From an uncultured Clostridia bacterium (lineage in GTDB: Bacteria > Bacillota > Clostridia > Oscillospirales > Ruminococcaceae), in the NCBI GenBank assembly GCA_947176675.1, contig CAMWRN010000070.1, positions 1-9,633 of the forward strand: 9,633 bases of DNA, read 5' to 3'. Below the pieces are notes generated by a model. The model worked only from the letters and a program-made list of their open reading frames with translations. It did no database searches and was not told the origin of the DNA. Made by a program: the position numbers and the translations under genes. Numbering within the stretch: position 1 is the stretch's first letter; each line of letters begins with the position of its first letter. Of the stretch, positions 1 to 5,789 are shown piece by piece.

Positions 1-437
1 CTCCCGTACCGTCTCCTGCGGATTCCGATCATCCTTACCAGCCAGCAACTCTTGAGGGTTATGTTCTCTGTAAGGGTGCGTCCAATCCTGAGGGTGTTGC
101 ACGTTTTGCTGAGTGTACCGTTATTGCGGGCAGCGACGAAAACGCACAGGCGATATTCCGTCAGAAGAGAATGGAAGACGCTCAGTGGTCCGAAGACTTG
201 GTTAACAGACTTCAGGAGATCAACGATCTTGCTAAACAGTACCCTGTTATAGACCTTGCTCCCGGCTGCTCTACCGACATAGCTTCCTACACCACCGATG
301 GCGGTTCCGAAATCGGCATAAGAGCCGCATTCCACGGCACAGACTGGGCTACCACAAGAGAGTCCATCGCTGATACGATCATTATGCTCGTAGGCGAAGT
401 AAACGATGAGCTTCAGGCCAAAGTTGCTGAAAGCTGA
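1..437 (+). CDS. Extracellular solute-binding protein-like, C-terminal part (5' end outside window)
   Basis: The reading frame is open from the window edge (first complete codon at base 3) to TGA at 435-437, giving about 144 residues with no stop. The sequence contains LEGYVLCKGASNPEGVARFAE, a pattern I associate with the C-terminal lobe of family 1 extracellular solute-binding proteins, where a conserved G-A-x-N-P-E-G-x-A-x-F segment lies on a helix. The end is a helical, acidic stretch (TIIMLVGEVNDELQAKV). By family knowledge such a protein would be a lipid-anchored ligand-binding subunit of a carbohydrate-type ABC importer, but the signal peptide, lipobox and any permease genes lie outside the window. 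ATG codons at 52 (other frame) and 171 (this frame) are not convincing starts, because the frame continues upstream. The gene ends in a hairpin terminator. Family assignment is by recognition of the C-terminal pattern only. Confidence 0.6.
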   Translation, partial: PVPSPADSDHPYQPATLEGYVLCKGASNPEGVARFAECTVIAGSDENAQAIFRQKRMEDAQWSEDLVNRLQEINDLAKQYPVIDLAPGCSTDIASYTTDGGSEIGIRAAFHGTDWATTRESIADTIIMLVGEVNDELQAKVAES

Positions 438-453
438 TTCATCTAAAAATATT

Positions 454-485
454 AAAACCGTCCGATTTTTGTCGGACGGTTTTTT
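454..485. terminator. Bidirectional intrinsic terminator between convergent genes
   Basis: A perfect 9-bp stem pairs 457-465 (accgtccga) with 472-480 (tcggacggt) around a 6-base loop. The stem is flanked by an A run (454-457) and a T run (481-485), so it reads as stem plus U-tract on both strands. It sits 16 bases after the stop of the plus-strand gene and about 30 bases beyond the stop of the minus-strand lipoprotein gene, so it can end both. Confidence 0.9.
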
Positions 486-516
486 GATTTGACCGTTCAA
501 ATATTATGAACAACTT

Positions 517-1383
517 TTAGGGCGAATCCACCAAAACCTCTGCCGAAACAGTGAGGTTCTCAAAATCAAATCTGTAGCGTATTCCCGCTCCGACATCGGT
601 GACAGTGCGGTTTTCGGGGTCTGCCTCAAGATCTGTTCCCGAATATCTCACGGACACCGCCGAATCCTCGCCTATTTCGGGCAGAGGATTGTCAAAGAAA
701 GCGATATCGCCCTCGGATTGTATCCCGTCCTCGATCTTAGATATCTCCACCTGATGTATCTGTTGGGGAGCGGTTTCCATTACTCCGCCGTAAAGCGTCA
801 CCCGAACCCTGTCCCCGAAATTCAGCCTTTCATCGGAGTGTACTTCTACTGCACCCTGCGGAAATTCTCCCTCGTCAGGTTCGGCAATATAGTAAAGTCC
901 GTCCGCGCCGACACGCGTTATCGTTCCCGTAAAAGCAGTATAGGCAAACTCATACAGCAAGTCAACAATCTCATCGTGATCAATCGCTGAAATACGGTAC
1001 ACACGGGCATTTTCACCGAAGAAATCCGCATCTGCGCCGATCTCGGTGACAGCCATATCGGGCGTATAGGAAAAATAACTCTCGTCCCCGCTGCTGCCGA
1101 AGCCTATACCGAAGATCCTGTTATCGGCAGAGTACGCAAACAGTCCCACACTGTCCGCAGCCGTACAGACGGACTTATCGGCTCTTTCATATTCCATACT
1201 GTCGAAAAATCCTATTATTTCCGAAATATCCTCGGCTGTACAGTTCCTCAAAGCCGTATCGCTTACGATCGCATAAGAGCTGCAGTCTCCCAGTCTGATA
1301 AGTTCGTCCTTTGCGGCATTACAGGCCGTCAGTCCGATAAGCGTAAAAATAATGACCGCTGCGGCGGCAATAAGCTTTTTCAT
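517..1383 (-). CDS. Putative lipoprotein with a DUF3221-like/OB-fold-like domain
   Basis: This 288-residue protein begins MKKLIAAAAVIIFTLIGLTAC, a textbook lipoprotein signal peptide. It has a Lys pair, a hydrophobic core and lipobox LTAC, with Cys21 as the predicted acylated residue, so the mature protein should be anchored on the outer face of the membrane. Residues about 152-218 (FTGTITRVG..., then GDRVRVTLYGGVMETAPQQI and a final VEISKIE strand) match the small beta-rich domain common in Gram-positive lipoproteins (DUF3221-like, probably OB-fold); its function is not established. Residues 22-150 and 220-288 are acidic and not recognised. A TTG at 1396-1398 would add five residues, but the ATG at 1381-1383 is preferred: the G run at 1391-1396 lies 7 bases upstream as Shine-Dalgarno, and the signal peptide begins there. 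The gene is monocistronic, with its own promoter and a shared terminator. Confidence 0.8.
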   Translation of the reverse strand: MKKLIAAAAVIIFTLIGLTACNAAKDELIRLGDCSSYAIVSDTALRNCTAEDISEIIGFFDSMEYERADKSVCTAADSVGLFAYSADNRIFGIGFGSSGDESYFSYTPDMAVTEIGADADFFGENARVYRISAIDHDEIVDLLYEFAYTAFTGTITRVGADGLYYIAEPDEGEFPQGAVEVHSDERLNFGDRVRVTLYGGVMETAPQQIHQVEISKIEDGIQSEGDIAFFDNPLPEIGEDSAVSVRYSGTDLEADPENRTVTDVGAGIRYRFDFENLTVSAEVLVDSP

Positions 1384-1430
1384 ATTCTGTCCCCCCAATT
1401 TAATATTTTGGCATAGTACCTTATAACTTA

Positions 1431-1459
1431 ATGATACACTTCGGGGAACGGTTTGTCAA
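1431..1459 (-). promoter_or_regulatory. Sigma-A type promoter of the lipoprotein gene
   Basis: On the minus strand a consensus -35 TTGACA (1454-1459) is followed after exactly 17 bases by -10 TATCAT (1431-1436). Transcription would start near 1424, giving a leader of about 40 bases before the ATG at 1383. No operator or riboswitch is evident in the leader. Confidence 0.8.
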
Positions 1460-1504
1460 CTCGATTAGGTATTTCTTAATCAAATTGTAATGATGCTGTA
1501 ATCA

Positions 1505-1582
1505 AAAAAGTTCCCAACTTTAGGCAAGTAACGATACAGAATACTTTCGTTACCGTGTAAGCCTTTTAATCGGGAACTTTTT
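1505..1582 (-). terminator. Long nested hairpin, terminator of the polyamine-type dehydrogenase gene
   Basis: An 11-bp outer stem pairs 1505-1515 (aaaaagttccc) with 1572-1582 (gggaacttttt). Inside it, 1522-1525 (aggc) pairs with 1561-1564 (gcct), and 1528-1534 (gtaacga) pairs with 1547-1553 (tcgttac) around a 12-base loop. On the minus strand it begins about 10 bases after the TGA at 1593-1595 and ends in a T run, as expected for an intrinsic terminator. The 78-base three-tier architecture is larger than usual, so another role (3' processing or a small RNA) is possible. Confidence 0.75.
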
Positions 1583-1592
1583 ATAGTATTAA

Positions 1593-2795
1593 TCAATCAA
1601 CAAGCTTGGGATCGAAGCTTTCTTTCCATGGGAGTCCCCACTTGTTGAGAGCCTCCATGAACGGGTCGGGATCAAATTCTTCTATGTTCCATACTCCTGC
1701 TTTATTCCACTTGCCTGTGAGTATCATCATCGCGCCTATCATGGCAGGCACGCCTGTTGTGTAGGATATCGCCTGTGATCCTACCTCGCGATAGCATTCC
1801 TCATGGTCGCATACGTTGTAAACGTAATACTTAATAGGCTTGCCGTCCTTTTTGCCCTGCATTATGCAGCCGATATTAGTCTTTCCCTTTGTGCGGGGAC
1901 CCAGCGACGCAGGGTCTGGCAGGACAGCTTTAAGGAACTGGAGCGGAACTATCTTCTTTCCTTCAAAATCGATAGGCTCGATGGAAGTCATACCAACATT
2001 TTCAAGACATTTAAGATGCGTAAGATAGCTCTGTCCGAAGGTCATGAAAAACCGTATGCGCTTGATTCCATTTATGTTCAGAGCCAGCGATTCAAGCTCC
2101 TCGTGGTGAAGCAGGTACATATCCTTTTCGCCGATCTCGGGGAAGTCATACACACGCTTGATCTCCATAGGCTCTGTCTCCACCCACTTGCCGTCCTCAA
2201 TATAGCTGCCCTTTGCGGATACCTCGCGGATATTTATTTCGGGATTGAAGTTTGTGGCGAACGGATAGCCGTGGTCACCTGCATTGCAGTCAAGAATATC
2301 AATATAGTTTATCTCGTCAAAATAGTGCTTCTGAGCGTAAGCGCAGAAAACTCCCGTAACGCCCGGGTCGAAGCCGCTTCCCAACAAAGCGGTAAGTCCC
2401 GCCTTTTCAAATTTTTCACGGTATGCCCACTGCCATTTATACTCGAATTTTGCTGTATCCTCCGGTTCGTAGTTTGCGGTATCCATGTAGTGTACGCCGC
2501 ATTCGAGACAAGCGTCCATAATGGTCAGATCCTGATATGGCAGCGCAACATTTATGCATATTTCCGGCTTGAATTCTTTCATGAGAGCGGTAAGCTCGCT
2601 TACACTGTCTGCATCCACCTTCGCGGTAGATATTTTAGTTTTTGTTTTGCCCCGAAGTTTTTCCATCAGGGCGTCGCACTTGGATTTTGTACGCGACGCT
2701 ATCATTATCTCCTCAAAAACCTCGGAGTTCTGACAGCACTTGTGAATAACTACGGAAGCAACACCGCCGCAGCCGATTATCAATGCCTTTCCCAT
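1593..2795 (-). CDS. Saccharopine dehydrogenase family: carboxynorspermidine/carboxyspermidine dehydrogenase
   Basis: This is a 400-residue cytosolic oxidoreductase. The N-terminus MGKALIIGCGGVA is a Rossmann dinucleotide-binding loop (G8, G10, G11), followed by IASRTKSKC, which fits binding of NADP(H). Diagnostic stretches seen are YMDTANYEPED (103-113), GSGFDPGVTG (139-148), an NAGDHGYPFATNFNPE segment, LPDPASLGP, QAISYTTGVPA and GKWNKAGVWN. These match what I recall of carboxynorspermidine dehydrogenase (CANSDH) of Vibrio along the whole length. That enzyme condenses aspartate semialdehyde with diaminopropane or putrescine reductively, making carboxynorspermidine or carboxyspermidine, which a separate decarboxylase (CANSDC, nspC) converts to the polyamine. 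The substrate cannot be told from sequence, and nspC is not in the window. The frame extends upstream to 2888, but the ATG at 2793-2795 is preferred because AAAGGA (2804-2809) lies 8 bases upstream and the nucleotide loop begins there. Confidence 0.88.
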   Translation of the reverse strand: MGKALIIGCGGVASVVIHKCCQNSEVFEEIMIASRTKSKCDALMEKLRGKTKTKISTAKVDADSVSELTALMKEFKPEICINVALPYQDLTIMDACLECGVHYMDTANYEPEDTAKFEYKWQWAYREKFEKAGLTALLGSGFDPGVTGVFCAYAQKHYFDEINYIDILDCNAGDHGYPFATNFNPEINIREVSAKGSYIEDGKWVETEPMEIKRVYDFPEIGEKDMYLLHHEELESLALNINGIKRIRFFMTFGQSYLTHLKCLENVGMTSIEPIDFEGKKIVPLQFLKAVLPDPASLGPRTKGKTNIGCIMQGKKDGKPIKYYVYNVCDHEECYREVGSQAISYTTGVPAMIGAMMILTGKWNKAGVWNIEEFDPDPFMEALNKWGLPWKESFDPKLVD

Positions 2796-2843
2796 TTGAA
2801 CGATCCTTTCTCGCTGAAATGTTGAACCAAAGTTCACCATATC

Positions 2844-2872
2844 AGTATACCACATTTTTCCCCGCATTGCAA
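2844..2872 (-). promoter_or_regulatory. Promoter of the carboxynorspermidine dehydrogenase gene
   Basis: Minus-strand -35 TTGCAA (2867-2872), 17-base spacer, -10 TATACT (2844-2849). The bases before the -10 read TGG, giving an extended -10 (TGn). Transcription would start near 2837, about 40 bases before the ATG at 2795. The start region holds a short inverted repeat, TGAAC (2823-2827) and GTTCA (2832-2836), that could be an operator or only a small hairpin. Confidence 0.75.
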
Positions 2873-3100
2873 TAAGCGCGGAAAACAATTTTTTGTATGT
2901 TCACAGCAATACCGAAAACCCGCACCCACCGATATTCGGAAAAGCGTGTTTTTCTGCCGATGTTAAGCTGCTAATAAATTTCACCATACACAAACCTGTT
3001 TTTTTGTTTATTATCACTATACTTCTTCCCGATCTTTTTCTCAAAAATACTGACTATTTATTAAAAATGCATTAATTTTGAAATAATTCCCTGACAGCTA
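2873..3100. other. AT-rich gap between divergent promoters, no gene seen
   Basis: This is the middle of the 416-base gap between the start codons at 2795 and 3212. It is AT-rich, with T runs near 2888 and 3000, and holds only short imperfect palindromes such as ccgatattcgg at 2929-2939. A 60-codon open frame (2893-3075) has no Shine-Dalgarno and a low-complexity hydrophobic product, so it is not called. No tRNA, riboswitch or mobile-element remnant was recognised. Confidence 0.6.
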
Positions 3101-3129
3101 TTGTAATTTTTAAGGAAATAGTGTATAAT
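3101..3129 (+). promoter_or_regulatory. Promoter of the FapA / HD-GYP / hybrid kinase operon
   Basis: -35 TTGTAA (3101-3106), 17-base spacer, consensus -10 TATAAT (3124-3129). Transcription would start near 3136, giving a leader of about 76 bases. This is the only good promoter seen upstream of the four plus-strand genes. The leader is AT-rich and ends in a strong Shine-Dalgarno, GGAGGG (3199-3204), 7 bases before the ATG at 3212. Confidence 0.8.
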
Positions 3130-3211
3130 GTAATTGTAAAAATATGTCCCGAATTTGTATTGCTTAAAATCTTAACACTTAATCAAAGATAAAGAAACGG
3201 AGGGCGGTCCT

Positions 3212-4609
3212 ATGCCTGAAAATAACATCTTAAAACTCCCCGTTGACAGCAAGGTCTCAGTTACGGTCGTATCAAACGGCTCCGAAGCTTACGTTACGGC
3301 AGAACCTCCAGTAAACGGCGGCGCAGAGATCACTGCGGAAGCTATCATGCGCCAGCTGGCTGAATCGGGTGTTACATACGGAATAAATGAAGACGCCGTT
3401 AAAAAAATCGCTGATAAAAAGCTTTACGGCGACCGTACCCTTATCGCAACATGGAAACCGCCGGTAAACGGTATTGACGGCACTATTACCTATCATTTTG
3501 AAAAAAAAGTCGAAATCGCTCCTGTTGAGAACGAACACGGCTTTGTAGACTATAAAAATCTCGGTCTCGTAAGAACCGTTCACAAGGGCGATATCATCGC
3601 CGATATCACTCACCCGACCGAGGGCGAGCCCGGTTCGGACGTGCGCGGTAAGACCCTTAGGCAGATTCTTGGAAAAAAAGCCGCCTACTCAGTAGGCACA
3701 AATACAGAGCTTACCGAGGACGGTACACAGATAATCGCGTCCATCGACGGAAATATCAATTTTAAGAACAACGCTTTTGTTATCGACAATGTGGTAACGA
3801 TCGCAGGCGATGTGGACGCTTCGGTGGGAAACATCAACTTTGTCGGCGATGTTGTTGTCAAGGGCGAAGTCATGGAGGGATTCAAAATATCCTCCAACGC
3901 CAATATTATCGTGGCGGGAAACGTTAACGGCGCGTCCCTCGAAGCGGACGGCGATGTTATCATCAAAAAAGGCTGCATAAACTCCAAGGTCGTGGCTCAC
4001 GGTTCGGTAACGATCAACTTCTGCGAACGCTCCGATATCAAATGCGACGGCACGCTTACATCCTCAAACTTTGTTATCTGCGATGTTTACTGCGGTGAGT
4101 TGTGCATAAAGGGCAACGCAGGCGGTCTTATGGGCGGAAAATATACAAGTCTCAGCAGCGTTGAGCTTCCCAATATAGGTACGAAAAATTACACCCCAAC
4201 ACTGCTGACCATCGGCGATAACGCTATGCTTGCCGAGGAAAGAGACTCCGTACAGAAGGAGATCGAAAAACATCAGAAGAGCATAAATGAAGTAACGCTG
4301 ATAATCAACTTCCTAAACGAAAAGAAAAAAGAACAACGCAGTCTGCCCGAAGACAAGGAAAAAATCCTCGGCAATGCCTGCCGTCAGAAGATACTCCTCG
4401 GTATGGAGATAAACAATCTGAAAAAACGTGTGGAGGAGATCAACATCACTCTTGCCAGCATACAGTACCTTTCGGTAAGCTGCCGCGGATATCTGTATCC
4501 GGGGGTAAAGATAATCATAAACGATGCTGTATTCAAAGCTGACAACGAATATGTCCGTACAAGGATAAGGCTTGACGAAGAGGGTGCGATCACCGCTGCA
4601 CCGATGTGA
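3212..4609 (+). CDS. FapA family protein (DUF342)
   Basis: This 465-residue protein has no signal peptide or membrane segment, so it is probably cytoplasmic. The order seen is an N-terminal alpha/beta region (about 5-160) with WKPPVNGIDG and ITHPTEGEPGSDVRG; a right-handed beta-helix (about 165-320) of short repeats such as GNINFKNNAFVIDNVVTIAGDV, GDVVVKGEV and GNVNGASLEADGDVIIK; a charged coiled coil (about 340-412); and a short beta-rich C-terminus. This is the standard DUF342/FapA architecture. The family name comes from flagellar assembly protein A of Vibrio vulnificus, which affects polar flagellation; in Firmicutes its role is poorly defined and may concern scaffolding or localisation. 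The ATG at 3212 is supported by GGAGGG 7 bases upstream. It is first in the operon, 19 bases before the HD-GYP regulator, which suggests a link to cyclic-di-GMP control (inference). Confidence 0.88.
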   Translation: MPENNILKLPVDSKVSVTVVSNGSEAYVTAEPPVNGGAEITAEAIMRQLAESGVTYGINEDAVKKIADKKLYGDRTLIATWKPPVNGIDGTITYHFEKKVEIAPVENEHGFVDYKNLGLVRTVHKGDIIADITHPTEGEPGSDVRGKTLRQILGKKAAYSVGTNTELTEDGTQIIASIDGNINFKNNAFVIDNVVTIAGDVDASVGNINFVGDVVVKGEVMEGFKISSNANIIVAGNVNGASLEADGDVIIKKGCINSKVVAHGSVTINFCERSDIKCDGTLTSSNFVICDVYCGELCIKGNAGGLMGGKYTSLSSVELPNIGTKNYTPTLLTIGDNAMLAEERDSVQKEIEKHQKSINEVTLIINFLNEKKKEQRSLPEDKEKILGNACRQKILLGMEINNLKKRVEEINITLASIQYLSVSCRGYLYPGVKIIINDAVFKADNEYVRTRIRLDEEGAITAAPM

Positions 4610-4628
4610 CCGAAAGGACCGACGCCAT

Positions 4629-5774
4629 ATGTCCGATATAGTAAAGAAACATATTCTTGTGGTTGACGACGTTCCCGCAAATCTTAAATACGCCGAACAG
4701 CTTCTGGGGGAAAGGTATCGGCTGACGCTGGCGATATCGGGAGCACAGGCTTTAAAGTTCCTTACAAAGGCTGAACCAGACTTGATCCTGTTGGATATTA
4801 ATATGCCCGAAATGGACGGCTGCACTGTCCTGACCCGCCTTAAAGGCAATCCCGTTACGGAAATGATACCTGTCATTATCCTCACGTCCGACGCGGATAC
4901 CGCTATGGAGGCGAAATGCCTGACTCTCGGCGCGGTAGACTTTATAAGAAAGCCTTTTGTGACAGAGATAATGCTCAGCCGCATCGAGACGCAGATAGAA
5001 CTGAGCGAGTATCGCCATAAGCTGGAATACAAGGTAAACGAAAAAACTGCCGTGATAGAACGGCTTCAGGACGTTATGTCCACCTGCTTTGCGGAGCTTG
5101 TGGAGTCCCGGGACGGTACTACGGGCGGTCATATCAAGAATACCACAAGATACTTTTCCGTTTTTCTGGAAGAGCTTGCAAATCACGAAAAATACCGGCC
5201 TATCCTTACGCCTCACTATATGCGCAGTCTTGTCAGAGCAGCTCCTTTGCACGACATCGGAAAGATCGGCATAAATGACAGTGTGCTGCGGAAAGAATCC
5301 GCCCTGGACAAGGAAGAGTTTGAACATATGAAAACCCACGCCCAAATAGGCGGAGATACTTTCCAGAATATTTTCAGCTCCGTGGAGGGTGTGCATCATC
5401 ACTCACAAATGGGCGCGGACGCTCTGGAGAGAATATGGGATACGATGGAGATACCCGAAAGCGCGGACACGGATTTCCTCCATATCGCAAGAGATATGGC
5501 TCTGTACCACCATGAAAGATGGAACGGAACCGGTTATCCCACGGGAATAAGCGGCGAAGACATACCTCTCTGCGCAAGGATACTCTCGATAGTGGACGTG
5601 TACGACGCGCTTACGTCGAAACGTTCCTACAAGGAAGCCTACAGCCACGAAAAGGCTGTAGAGATCATTATAAAAGACAGGGAGATATTTTTTGATCCGG
5701 AGCTTACGGACATTTTTGTCAGCATAAACGATAAGATAAAGGAATGTCTTCTTACCAAAGAGCAAACCGTCTGA
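4629..5774 (+). CDS. Response regulator with HD-GYP phosphodiesterase output
   Basis: This 381-residue protein is REC plus HD-GYP. REC (about 7-125) has D13-D14, phospho-acceptor D56 in LLDINMPEMDG, T86 and K108 (RKPF). A helical linker (about 113-160) leads to HD-GYP: GGH 166-168, HDIGKIG (H208, D209, K212), H237, HHERWNGTGYP (H294, H295, GYP 302-304) and D323 in IVDVYDAL. All metal and catalytic residues I can align are present, so hydrolysis of cyclic-di-GMP to pGpG or GMP is expected, gated by phosphorylation. Oddity: H237 to H294 is 57 residues, versus about 26-32 in the HD-GYP proteins I can recall, and the extra stretch holds a second copy of an H-[AS]-Q-[IM]-G-[GA]-D segment (258-264). 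The start is the ATG at 4629 (AAAGGA at 4613-4618) rather than an upstream TTG at 4572 inside fapA. The likely partner is the kinase encoded 15 bases downstream. Confidence 0.92.
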   Translation: MSDIVKKHILVVDDVPANLKYAEQLLGERYRLTLAISGAQALKFLTKAEPDLILLDINMPEMDGCTVLTRLKGNPVTEMIPVIILTSDADTAMEAKCLTLGAVDFIRKPFVTEIMLSRIETQIELSEYRHKLEYKVNEKTAVIERLQDVMSTCFAELVESRDGTTGGHIKNTTRYFSVFLEELANHEKYRPILTPHYMRSLVRAAPLHDIGKIGINDSVLRKESALDKEEFEHMKTHAQIGGDTFQNIFSSVEGVHHHSQMGADALERIWDTMEIPESADTDFLHIARDMALYHHERWNGTGYPTGISGEDIPLCARILSIVDVYDALTSKRSYKEAYSHEKAVEIIIKDREIFFDPELTDIFVSINDKIKECLLTKEQTV

Positions 5775-5789
5775 AGCTTAGGAAAAGCT

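Noticed and set aside
1803..2825. Long open frame (340 codons) on the plus strand opposite the dehydrogenase gene
   Set aside because: It is antisense to a clearly conserved enzyme, its product is Cys/Phe/Leu-rich with no recognisable domain, and no Shine-Dalgarno precedes it.
2893..3075. 60-codon open frame in the intergenic gap
   Set aside because: No Shine-Dalgarno, AT-driven composition, and a product that is hydrophobic low complexity.
3136..3211. Possible cyclic-di-GMP riboswitch in the operon leader
   Set aside because: The leader is only about 76 bases, AT-rich, and shows neither the GEMM tetraloop/receptor pattern nor a terminator or sequestering hairpin.
4572..4628. Upstream TTG start for the HD-GYP regulator
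   Set aside because: It would add 19 basic residues inside the fapA coding region, with no Shine-Dalgarno; the ATG at 4629 has AAAGGA upstream and starts right before the REC fold.
4313..5402. Minus-strand open frames opposite fapA and the HD-GYP gene
   Set aside because: They overlap well-supported coding sequence, have no recognisable domain and lack promoters or ribosome sites.
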